Positions 11,994 through 20,612 of a DNA stretch of 33,359 bases are shown here, piece after piece. This stretch comes from Phialocephala subalpina (lineage: Eukaryota; Ascomycota; Leotiomycetes; Helotiales; Mollisiaceae), in the NCBI GenBank assembly GCA_900073065.1, contig FJOG01000065.1, positions 177,391 to 210,749 of the forward strand, written 5' to 3'. Within the stretch, counting starts at the first letter, position 1. Each line of letters starts with the position of its first letter. The translations under genes and the position numbers were made by a program. Under the pieces are notes generated by a model. That model did no database searches, was not told the origin of the DNA, and worked only from the letters and a program-made list of their open reading frames with translations.

Positions 11994-12800
11994 ATGACTC
12001 TAACACTTACTTTTCATGTTGTCCTATTCTTCACAATTACTACTGAAATTGTCGCCGCCTTCACTCGGAACCATGCATCCTTAATTCCTACAAGGACGGC
12101 ATCGAACCAACCTCAGAAATCCTTCCATATACAGCCTCGTGACACTTCAACAGCTGTTGTGAACTTCGACGCGCTGGCCTCGGCGACGTGCGCGTTTAGC
12201 CTGTGCGTATATCCGAACGTGGGGACAGCTTATGTATCACCTCCTTGCACGGCGGTTGCTACACCTTGCCCTTCCGTCTCTGCTGCTGCTGCCGGCGGGA
12301 CAAATTGCTCGACATTCCCTCTCGAATGCTACTGCCAACAGCCAATACCTCTTTACTGTGCATGGTCCTGCAGCTGGTATCAATGGTTTCTGGCGGAGGA
12401 TTGGTTCAAAACACAGTGTCCAAATATCCCACCAATCGACTTCAACTCAGCGCCAAAGTGCGCAAGGAAATGTCTCTCGGAGGAATCGATCAACTACGGC
12501 TGCGTCGGCTCGACACGTAACTGTTTCTGCTCACATGGCTCTGTGTTCGACTGCGAGAAGCAATGTTCTCAAGCCGTGCAGAACAGTCTTGCCAGTTGGT
12601 ACGCAGATCAGTGTGAGGTCAGTCTAAGCGAGGCCAACAAGGAAATAGGGGTGGCAGGTTCCAAGAATGTAACTGCCACACTATTCAAATTGCCAGAAAA
12701 GCTACACTGGTATGAAATTGTTCCTGTGGTTACCGCTTCTATTTCAGGTGCAATTTTCATAGGCATCATATTCATGAACGGATTATTTATAGGATGGTAG
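11994..12800 (+). CDS. Secreted or surface protein with two CFEM-like cysteine modules and a C-terminal hydrophobic anchor
   Basis: A 268-residue protein; the ATG at 11994 is preceded by AAAG. Residues 1-22 form a signal peptide (VVLFFTITTEIVAA). Module 1 has Cys at 66, 71, 85, 92, 105, 112, 114, 122, 126, 142; module 2 at 156, 160, 170, 177, 179, 187, 191, 207. The last six cysteines of both modules have identical spacing, C-x6-C-x-C-x7-C-x3-C-x15-C, so the module was duplicated. Module 2 starts PKC-x3-C, as in CFEM domains, which in other fungi bind haem or sit on the cell surface and in some pathogens act in virulence. Residues 243-267 are hydrophobic and end the protein, so it is either a tail transmembrane segment or a GPI-addition signal. 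A truncated Pth11-like receptor ectodomain is an alternative. Single exon, no damage seen, unlike both neighbours. Confidence 0.8.
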   Translation: MTLTLTFHVVLFFTITTEIVAAFTRNHASLIPTRTASNQPQKSFHIQPRDTSTAVVNFDALASATCAFSLCVYPNVGTAYVSPPCTAVATPCPSVSAAAAGGTNCSTFPLECYCQQPIPLYCAWSCSWYQWFLAEDWFKTQCPNIPPIDFNSAPKCARKCLSEESINYGCVGSTRNCFCSHGSVFDCEKQCSQAVQNSLASWYADQCEVSLSEANKEIGVAGSKNVTATLFKLPEKLHWYEIVPVVTASISGAIFIGIIFMNGLFIGW

Positions 12801-13236
12801 GTGTTCTGTAATGGAAAGCTTATCTACAACGGAATGTTGATTCTCTAATTGATTGGATTTGTTAAAGACCGAGATTGTTTTAGGGTCGTTAAGACAGTAG
12901 GATTTAGTCTTCTTTAGCAGCGGGAATAAGACGTGGTTTGTTCTACCTAGAATGAAATGGAATGAGAATCAAAGTCTGGAAAATTTTGTAATTCAACAAA
13001 AGTATAATACAATAAGTTTTTGATTCAAGTACAACTTCTATTGCCAATTCAGAAATTACTCTCCGATTTCGCAAGCATCGATCTTCGATCAAAGGCGAAA
13101 GAAGAGATTTGAGGTTCTGAATGTCGGCTTTGAGAGACGGCGTATGAGAATCCAGATGTTCCACGAGGGCATCCGCCTGCGATTTTGCTTGCTACGCCTG
13201 TCACTGCTCACCGCTATCAAGTCTCCATTGCATCTC
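12801..13236. other. Intergenic
   Basis: Between two convergent genes. No supported gene; the small minus-strand frame at 12943-13164 has no motif. Confidence 0.5.
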
Positions 13237-14400
13237 TCAATCGCTGACGGTCATGGCTATTCCCTCTTCAGGTTTCTGCCCATAGATTATATACAACGGC
13301 ATATGACTATGAATCTGCTCATCCATATACCCCTTCTTCACCTCTACCAATCGCATCTCCACTTGTTCTCGTCTCCACTTCAGGCCTCTAGTCAAGGGCC
13401 TTAACGCAATTGGTTAAGCACCGTCAAGCAGGTTCGCCCTCCAGCATAGCCCTACCATCTTCAACGTCTTGTTCTTTGGCCACCTGCCTATCGGTATGTG
13501 AAAAATTCGAGTCGTTACGTTGATGAATCCTGTATCGCGCATTAAGTCAGCCAGTAATAGTGTCGCGTCGGAGTTGACACCCAAGCTGGCGAGTCCATCA
13601 CTAACGAGGTTCCAGTATTCCGCGACTGTATGATCCGGTGGCATACTTCCATCGTGGCAATAGGGGCGGTGGTGGATTTCTTGCATCTCTATCCATCCTC
13701 CCGGCCTAAGATGTCTGCTCCAACGTCAGAAAATGCCCAACCTTATTGTAGCACACCAAACTCACTCAAATGCCTAGCGCATCAGTTTAGGCCAATCCCG
13801 GATAGCCATAACCATGTGTCGAGAGTGTATATAATCAAAGTGATCTCTTGGGTAGAGCCATAGACTTTCGACGTCGTCAACCATAAATCTGACGTTCGGC
13901 GGAACCCAGCTGGGTTGAATGGGACTTAAATCGATGCCTAAAACGTTTGCACTTGGATATTGATCTCCCACCATAAAGAAGTTAGCTCATTCACCCAAGT
14001 CTCGCTGACTAGACTCACTAGCAATGCCCCATATTCCAGTCCCAGTACCCATGTCTAGAATGTTTTGTGGATTTATCCCTATAGGAGCAAAGTGGAGTCG
14101 GTGGCAAAAGCTCGTCACCAGAGCATGTGTCATATCCTCTCTATCTTGCTCCGATTCATCATTCGGAAAATTGTAGCTCCCTTCGCGAAACTTGTGATAT
14201 CGACGACCATTCTCGAATACGTAGTCCCTAACACTCGATGCTAATGATGTCGACGCCGTCCTAACGCTGTCTGTTTCGTAGCCTGCATCGCTTATGCCAA
14301 CGCCGTTATCAATATCGATTGAAGTCTCCACTGGTTGTGCCGCTTGCTGTTCTTCGGATAGCCCTACGTAAATGGCAGAATCGCCTGGGAGCGCAGTCAT
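13237..14400 (-). pseudogene. LaeA-like SAM-dependent methyltransferase, two nonsense codons
   Basis: Three exons: 14400-14019, 13964-13766, 13714-13237. The 54-nt and 51-nt introns have GTGAGT donors and branch-like GCTAAC and TTCTGAC. Joined length is 1059 nt (352 codons plus TGA), usual for this family. Landmarks: ENGRRYHKFREGSYNFPNDE (64-83), SAM-binding motif I ILDMGTGTG (114-122), then LGIDLSPIQPSWVPPNV, FDYIHSRHM, DWPKLMR, AFEHLRPGGWIEMQEI and the C-terminal YIIYGQKP. Two in-frame stops break it: TAG at 13774-13776 (codon 191) and TAA at 13414-13416 (codon 294), both where a Gln codon is expected, so each is one C-to-T change at CpA. Reading is perfect after both stops. Relatives include LaeA, a regulator of secondary metabolism, but most family members have no known substrate. 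The first intron acceptor leaves a two-residue gap against relatives, so that junction is less certain. Confidence 0.85.
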
Positions 14401-15287
14401 AGAGGCGGCTGCTGCAGGATTGTGTCCCTAATAGATGTTATAAGGAGAGGAGAAGTTAAAGGGGAGAGGGCATACTTTAACCTGTCCGACATAGCGTATG
14501 GTTAGAACTCGAGGTTGGGTTGTGATATCTATGCGTTTGTCTGCTCCTTCGTGGAACCAACCGATGGTAATCACCGAGCTCTAGGACGGCAATTGCCGTG
14601 TTGCAAGGTCTGCTGCTCAGACTAGAATTAATAAAAAGTAGAGGGTGGGAAATGAGATATAATAAATTGTCAAATCTTGTGGAAAAGCACAGCCAATGTG
14701 CTAAAGACGCGAATAATAAGAAATGCCGACTTGGAAGAACACAGATGGGTGATCTTTAAAGAAAGGTTAGACTCTATGCAGAGAATAAATTCACGTTCGG
14801 CTGTTTTCACTGACTAATTGGCTCTCCAAGGTTGCCTAAGGCAGGGAGGCTTGCGGTCGCTGTTGCGCATCGCTAAAATGATCAATCATAAGGCTTTCCA
14901 CGGCAAGATCTCTCCATTGCTCTCGGCACATGCCGCCCCAACAAAACCTTCTCTCCATTAGAATTCGGTAATCAGGGACCGTGGTTCTCCTGAGGCTAAT
15001 AGTCTGCAGCAGTGTTAAGCTGCACGTGTCATGCAGCGCCCTTTTTTGCGACGTGCAACGAAAATGCCTTTCTCGTACTGGCCACTTCACGCCCCAAGCC
15101 ACACCGAAAGCTGCCGGCATGGAGTTTTATTACTTTTCAAATCAGACAACGGATCAGGTGAATAAATAAAAGCAATGTTTTTGTTACATATCGCAGAAGC
15201 GGGCGTACACGTCAAAATACTTTAAATAATGAAAATCTTGTATTTAATATTTAGTCTCGACTTTTCGGTAATATACAAATCCCACAA
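14401..15287. other. Intergenic
   Basis: Contains the methyltransferase upstream region; an ATG near 14485 followed by GTTAAA and CTATTAG boundaries could be an extra 5' exon but does not join in frame. Small open frames at 14836-15120 (-) and 14981-15169 (+) have no recognisable domain. Confidence 0.4.
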
Positions 15288-15399
15288 AAGTACCCCATTT
15301 TTAGTAAGTGCCTATTTAAAAAAGTACCTATAAATAAAAAGGCACCTTTTTATTTATAAGTACCTTTTTAAATAGGCATATACTAAAAAAAGGGTACTT
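15288..15399. repeat. Long palindrome, 53-bp arms
   Basis: Arm 15288-15340, 6-nt loop GGCACC at 15341-15346, arm 15347-15399. By eye 47 of 53 positions pair. It could form a hairpin or cruciform. The arms contain the GTGCCT...AAAGTACCT word that is repeated directly just downstream. Confidence 0.9.
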
Positions 15400-15412
15400 A
15401 TCTTTCTTTAAA

Positions 15413-15493
15413 TGCCTTTCTAAAAAAGTACTTACGAGATATAAAGTGCCTTTCTTTTCCTAGGTGCCTTTTAGAAAAAGTACCTACGAAATA
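15413..15493 (+). repeat. Two direct 29-bp copies of the palindrome-arm word
   Basis: Units 15413-15441 and 15465-15493 begin TGCCTTT and carry AAAAAGTAC-TACGA near the end. A third direct relative lies at about 15309-15336 and an inverted one at about 15351-15379 inside the palindrome, so the whole 15.29-15.49 kb block is one repeat family. Confidence 0.7.
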
Positions 15494-15729
15494 CTAAGTG
15501 TTTATTATTAATAATCAGGTGAAAGAGAAGTGCATTACAAGACAGTAGACTAATTGTATACTACTTCACGTGAATAAGGAGAATAACGGCTTTTTATTAT
15601 TGCACATCGCAAAAAGGGATTTTGGGGCTTGCATAGTGGCCAGAGATCTCGATCTTGACCAGTCTATCGTCTGGGCACATGGGGTTGAAACTGCCTTCCG
15701 GTGTCTCTATTCAATTCACGTGAAACCCT

Positions 15730-15915
15730 TACACACGGTGCCGTCATTTGTACGGTGCGTACTACTAACGGTACTGTGGGGGTTACAATACCGCCAAATC
15801 CACGGTATTGTAAGTATTACGGCATTGTAAAGAGCACGGTACCGTGGGTATTATAGTACCGTATAGAGCACAGCGCCGTCAAATCTATAGTATTGTGAGT
15901 ATTACGGTACCGTGC
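15730..15915. repeat. Degenerate repeat built on the palindrome ACGGTACCGT
   Basis: Words such as ACGGTACTGTG, ACGGTATTGTA, CACGGTACCGTG, AGTACCGTA and ACGGTACCGTGC recur every 15-25 bp in both orientations. A 38-bp segment starting CCGCCAAATC at 15791 recurs as CCGTCAAATC at 15876, a period of 85 bp. The short frame starting at 15570 runs into this block and is unlikely to be real. Confidence 0.7.
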
Positions 15916-16099
15916 ATGAATTTTGTATAGTACGTTATAAGGGCCTCGAAGTGATGGAAATCGTTCATATCTTGAGGTAGTTTAAGTGTTAATAGTGACT
16001 ACTCGGAGCTAAACCGATTCTTTGTCCGATGAACAAAAGAAAAATATAATCCGATTCTTATCGAGTACGGGCGCTTCGCGTGTTTACGTGATAATGATC

Positions 16100-16640
16100 C
16101 GATATCACGAAGTGGGAGTTAATAAGGGAAGGACTAGTCATTAAGGAGACTAGTCACCCAAATATAGACTAATCGCATACAGAGGAGACCCAAGTGAAAA
16201 GTCTACGGAGCTTATAGGGAGACTAATCACCTTGGTACAAACCAGTCGACTGCGGAGACCAATCACCAGGTGCAGACCAATCTCCCTATGCGACTGGCCT
16301 CCTTTTGACAACTAGTCTTCTCTGGGTGACCAATCTTATCTGGGTGACCAGTCTTATCTGGATGACCAGTCTTATTTGGGTGACCAATTTTACCGGCGAA
16401 GACTAGTCACCAAGTGCAGACCAGTCACTTAGGCGAAGATTAGATGGGAGAACAATCGCTCAATGGAGACTAATCGCTCAATTGAAACTGCGGGAAAACT
16501 TTTGGCGACTAGTCTTACTTAGGTATTTAGTCTCCCCGTGTGTAATTAGTCGCTCAAGTAACTCCAGCCAAGAACCAAAGGAGACTAATCAAAGGAGATT
16601 AAGTGGTACGAGAGAACAATCGCCCAAGTGGAAGTCTTTA
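16100..16640. repeat. Minisatellite field of GACTAGTC/GACCAGTC words, with an 18-bp array
   Basis: Variants of GGAGACTAATCACC and its complement-like GGTGACCAGTC occur more than 20 times in both orientations. At 16321-16392 they form a clean tandem array of four 18-bp units with consensus TCTGGGTGACCAGTCTTA. Scattered single words (GACTAGT, GACGCTAGTC) reappear near 25.93-25.99 kb. Confidence 0.8.
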
Positions 16641-16668
16641 TAACATCAAATGATAAAAGTCCACTATA

Positions 16669-16765
16669 GTACGAGCCGCGAAACTAAGCCCTACCCGCCC
16701 GAAATAGCTGCCCCTTATAAAGCTGCTACTAAGATAAGTATATAGAGTGCGGGGCAACGCTAGCA
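16669..16765 (+). repeat. Left arm of a dispersed inverted repeat pair
   Basis: Starts AGTACGAGCCGCGAAACT and matches the reverse complement of about 19110-19207 over most of its length (shared blocks AGCCCTACCCGCC and CTGCCCCT). Where the arms differ this copy mostly has T for C or A for G (for example TATAAAG versus CACAAAG), so it is the RIP-affected copy. Confidence 0.75.
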
Positions 16766-16827
16766 AAGGGAAGCAATCTTAGCGAAGCTCAATACTTATA
16801 AGCGAAAAGTGGCGCTCACTTTAAAGT

Positions 16828-16980
16828 ATCAAAATTAAATAATTATTAATCGACTTCTATTATTTGAATTACTGCACCGTTTCACTCCATCCGACCCTAC
16901 TATAACAGAATATTCGAAAGTGTATTTCGTGACACGTAATTCAGTCGTATAACTCACTATAATAGAACATTATTCGACCC
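16828..16980 (+). repeat. Direct repeat copy A (about 150 bp)
   Basis: Shares CTTCTATTATTTGAATTACT, then GAATATTC, GTGAC, CGTAAT and ACTCACTATRATAGAACATT with copy B at 18900-19056. Copy A is more AT-rich, with changes of C to T and G to A. Confidence 0.75.
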
Positions 16981-17039
16981 ACTTTTTCTTTTATTACTTT
17001 CTACAGTCTTCTGAGGCCACGTTATCCTACTCTTAGATT

Positions 17040-17145
17040 CGGCTTTCCCTCTCTCCTTTATCCTCTTCTTCTCTCGCTCCCTCTTCTTTCACTCCCTTCA
17101 CTCATTCCCTCACTCCTTCTTCTTACTCTTCCCTCCTCAACTTCT
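17040..17145 (+). promoter_or_regulatory. Polypyrimidine tract, possible leader of a lost gene
   Basis: About 105 nt almost purely C and T, like the CT-rich zones ahead of many filamentous-fungal transcription starts. It is followed by CTCATGGACATC at about 17145, but that frame closes after seven codons, so no gene can be called. Confidence 0.35.
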
Positions 17146-18899
17146 CATGGACATCAGCCCTATAGGTACATAATTCCGTGATCCCGAAAAGGCAAAGCCA
17201 AATCTAGCTCAAAGAGACGGCAAGTATAAGTGCTACTCTAAACTTATTCGCATTTTCCCTCCTACATTTATTAATATATCGCAAACCCGGCCTTACGATC
17301 AAAATTCAAGACTAGAATCATAAATATAACTCAACTTTAAGAGTATATATAGCATCTAAGTTCTGAACAATTGCTAACGCTATCTTTACAGGCCTATCTA
17401 TAGAGTTTGAACGGAATCCGTGTACTCATCTGCCGACGATAAAGTCCACTCACATTCGATAAGAGCATGAGAAGGAAAGCGTGATAATTACGCGACGAAG
17501 TACAATTGTAGCGTGAGCTTCCGCATTCGTCGCTCATAGCGTATATTCTCAAAAAGGCTGCGTCTCCAAGTGGACACCGTATCATCTCTACTGTAGAACG
17601 GTTGGGTTGGATTGCAGAGTCAAAGACTTGCCCTTGCGGTGACGTTCCCGCATCTAGTTATCGGGGTTATCATCCCGTCAGAACTGTCACATCGTCAGGA
17701 CTATCGCCTCGTCAAGACTATTACTACGTCAATTCTATCATTTCATCAGTCTATCACCTCGTCAAGACTATTATCTCTCCCGCTACTATGGCGGGGCGAT
17801 CTGTTCTGCTTCAAAAATCCCTATTTGTAGTAGTAATTTCGGAGGTTTGTGCTAGCCACGTGCCCTCCAGTACATAAGGAGCTTTCCGCTCTCTGAGAAA
17901 CAATAAGAACCTTCTACCACTCCATTTTGCTGGCCCTACTACGTATGACGAATAATTATGAAAGCGAAATCAAGTATTTGCCAAAGCCTATGAGTTTACT
18001 ACAATTATGCAAATTAGGGTGGTTTTCCTCTAGGAGAGCCATTGCCCTTTCACACTACCCACATTGCAGTCTTCGCAAAAGTGAGACAAATGGGATAGTT
18101 GGATATCATTTCTTGCAACGTAAAACGTTAAACTTTTTTTTACTTTTAAATAGAATATATTCCTAGATATTACATACATTGAATTGTTTATATGGAATGT
18201 GAAAGTAAATGCGTGTTAAATAACTGCATCTTTTTAATCTCAAAGGTTCTCTTATCCCATTTAAGGCGGCTTTTTGGCTAGGATTGCGGTCCCAATATAT
18301 AATTCTTATTAGGGCATCTATCCCGTGATCGGAGGAACTCCAGGGTGCAGAAAGTGCTGGGTGGGCGGCCTTAAGCGTGATTGACCCCTGGCTAGCTTGT
18401 TTTACTATAAATACTCACCCAGAAGTTCCTATTCAAACCCTATAGCGTCTTAAAATCCCCTTGGTCACAATAGTTGAATCTTTGTAGGATACGTCTCGTA
18501 AGACGCAATAGCTAAGACAGCCCTCTTATAGCGTCAACCGCCCCAAATAGCTGCCTAGCTTAAAAGATTTGCCTTAGAGACTTATTTGCCCTAGGATAAG
18601 TGGGCTAGGACGAATTCAAGTCTAGGGCCGCTTATCCAATACCCTTTGCACCCTAGAGTTTCTCCGGTCACAGGAAAGGTGTCCTACCTGATCACTTACT
18701 CTGGGGCAATTGCCTTAGTGAAATGTCTTGGATGGACGTAATCTTACGACGTACATCGAGGGGGTCAAAATTGCCTACAGTGTAGTCACGTGATTCCAAT
18801 GCCGACTCCTTCTCTAGCTAGGACGGAGATGACCCTAAACCACTTGTGATAAGGGCGAAGTAACGTGTAAATTTAGTATTAGACTTCGGGAAATAAAGT
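17146..18899. other. Gene-free DNA
   Basis: Short open frames at 17394-17585 (-), 17602-17877, 17612-17830 and 17927-18166 (+) have no domain. 17680-17775 holds loose repeats of CGTCARGACTAT. 18300-18800 has LTR-like features (TATAAATACTC near 18410 and TAGTCACGTGATT near 18783) but ends could not be set. Confidence 0.4.
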
Positions 18900-19056
18900 A
18901 TTAAAGTTGAATGATCATTGATCGTCTTCTATTATTTGAATTACTGCAACGTTTCGCTGTCCCAACCTCCATTTGACCTATTGTGACGGAATATTCTAGA
19001 GTGTGTTTTGTGACGCGTAATTTAATCGTGTGACTCACTATGATAGAACATTCTAG
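18900..19056 (+). repeat. Direct repeat copy B (about 150 bp)
   Basis: Second copy of the 16828-16980 element, less mutated. Inside it two related 22-bp words ending ATTCTAGA (about 18980 and 19045) are themselves direct repeats. Confidence 0.75.
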
Positions 19057-19109
19057 ACTTAGAGTTGATCCTATTCAAGCTTTGATAAAGTAGGCTTTGA
19101 GATGTTCCA

Positions 19110-19207
19110 CCCTTGAGCTTCGCAGCCCCGCCCTCCACATGCTTATCTGAGTAGCCGCTTTGTGAGGGGCAGTTGGCGGGTAGGGCTGAGTTTCGCTGGT
19201 TCGTACC
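19110..19207 (-). repeat. Right arm of the dispersed inverted repeat pair
   Basis: Reverse complement of 16669-16765, with higher GC. The pair bounds about 2.5 kb. An open frame across it (19022-19225, minus) is not credited as a gene. Confidence 0.75.
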
Positions 19208-19470
19208 ACCAAGAATGCCTGTCATCTGATGTCATTATCGATTTGTCTATCCAAGTAGATATTTAGTCTAAATAAGGTTTTCATTTGGATTTACTATACC
19301 TAGCGTCAACTTCTCTTGCGTCCTTTTTAAAAAGACAAATATAAATCACCGACTTATCCCTCTTAAAAACTATCCAAAAAAGCGAGGCGATTATTGATAT
19401 AAACTTTCAAGCATTATCTTAATGGAGACTATCCAAATAAGATGATCTGGCCGCCTAATTCCAGTTAGTG

Positions 19471-19595
19471 TGTACACACTACTTGGTTTGTACGCACCAC
19501 TCGGTTTGTACGCACCACTTGGTTTCTGCACACCACTTGGTTTCTGTACACCACCTGGTTTGCACGCACCACTCGGTTTGCACGCACCACCCGGT
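19471..19595 (+). repeat. 18-bp minisatellite, about 6.7 units, frame-preserving
   Basis: Units 19483-19500, 19501-19518, 19519-19536, 19537-19554, 19555-19572 and 19573-19590, consensus TYGGTTTGTACGCACCAC, with partial units on both sides. In one frame it would read GLYAPL, GLYAPL, GFCTPL, GFCTPP, GLHAPL, GLHAPP. The same unit recurs at 25587-25652. Confidence 0.9.
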
Positions 19596-19810
19596 AGGAG
19601 ATTGCGATAAGGTTGTTCCTCTAGATATTTTCAAATTGTCTAATTAGCCACGTTTATATCGCTGCGAGCCAATCTCAACTTCACTTTGAAAAGAGGGTCT
19701 ATTTCCTCGTTCTGCTGGCTTGGATCTATCACATCACTGCAGCTGGACAAGTGAGTGTATACCCCGCTCCATGCTGCTTCTCAAACTTTGCATACTTCTA
19801 CCTGCCTAAT

Positions 19811-20310
19811 TGTATGCCATTTATCGTACCCGTGCCACTAAATGAATCGACCCCTCGATCTTGTAAGAGCCGCCGTAGAACATCATCAGACATTTGACCG
19901 AACCATTGTGATGCTCGGACCCCAGCGGTGACTCTTGTGGCCGAAATAGGATCTCCACGCGTCGCCACAATCACTTGCTGGGCGTCTTCAGCCGCGAACA
20001 CATCTTCAAAGACAACAGACCGAGCCTTGTCTATTTGTTGAGAGGGGAATTGTTCGATACTGTATGCCATTTATCGTACCCGTGCCACTAAATGAATCGA
20101 CCCCTCGATCTTGTAAGAGCCGCCGTAGAACATCATCAGACATTTGACCGAACCATTGTGATGCTCGGACCCCAGCGGTGACTCTTGTGGCCGAAATAGG
20201 ATCTCCACGCGTCGCCACAATCACTTGCTGGGCGTCTTCAGCCGCGAACACATCTTCAAAGACAACAGACCGAGCCTTGTCTATTTGTTGAGAGGGGAAT
20301 TGTTCGATAC
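19811..20310. repeat. Apparently exact 250-bp tandem duplication
   Basis: 19811-20060 and 20061-20310 both run from TGTATGCCAT to TGTTCGATAC and look identical throughout. On the minus strand each copy encodes a protein-like stretch (SIEQFPSQQ, VFEDVFAAEDAQQVIVATRG, ASQWFGQMSDDVLRRL). Since 250 is not a multiple of three the frame breaks at the junction, and upstream of the second copy the frame closes without an ATG. The peptide resembles, from memory, a linker seen after N-terminal domains of some fungal STAND-ankyrin proteins; that is tentative. Most likely a captured gene fragment duplicated recently, or an assembly artefact. Confidence 0.85.
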
Positions 20311-20612
20311 TATGAGGAATCCGAGTCTTTGAGGATCGTTATTATAATTAGTAGTTGCAAGTTGAAAAGGTTATAGAACTGAATTAAGCCGTCGATTTAG
20401 CGCTTCCGTATAACACTTTCTTACTTGAAGTCTTAGACCTTTTTAAATGAGGAATTCGTACGATTTAATTAAATGTATAAAGTGCGAGTGGGTTAGAAAG
20501 TTAGAAGGAAATGGGATATTGATAGTTTGGCGAAAACAAAAAATCATAAAGTCGTTAAGCCCTTTCTAGTCCACCGCATTTTGAACTTGTAAATACTTAA
20601 GCCCTTAAGCCC
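20311..20612. other. Spacer downstream of the NLR pseudogene
   Basis: About 300 bp of AT-leaning sequence without any frame or repeat I can support; CCCTTAAGCCCTTAA lies just after the NLR stop. Confidence 0.4.

Noticed and set aside
12203..12627. Two overlapping plus-strand frames inside the CFEM gene
   Set aside because: Out-of-frame shadows of a gene with a signal peptide and ordered cysteines.
14400..14490. Extra 5' exon of the methyltransferase
   Set aside because: The candidate ATG exon joined at the visible donor and acceptor runs into a stop; the ATG at 14400 gives a complete domain.
16321..16392. CRISPR-like regular array
   Set aside because: Units are contiguous 18-mers without spacers, in a eukaryotic context; it is a minisatellite.
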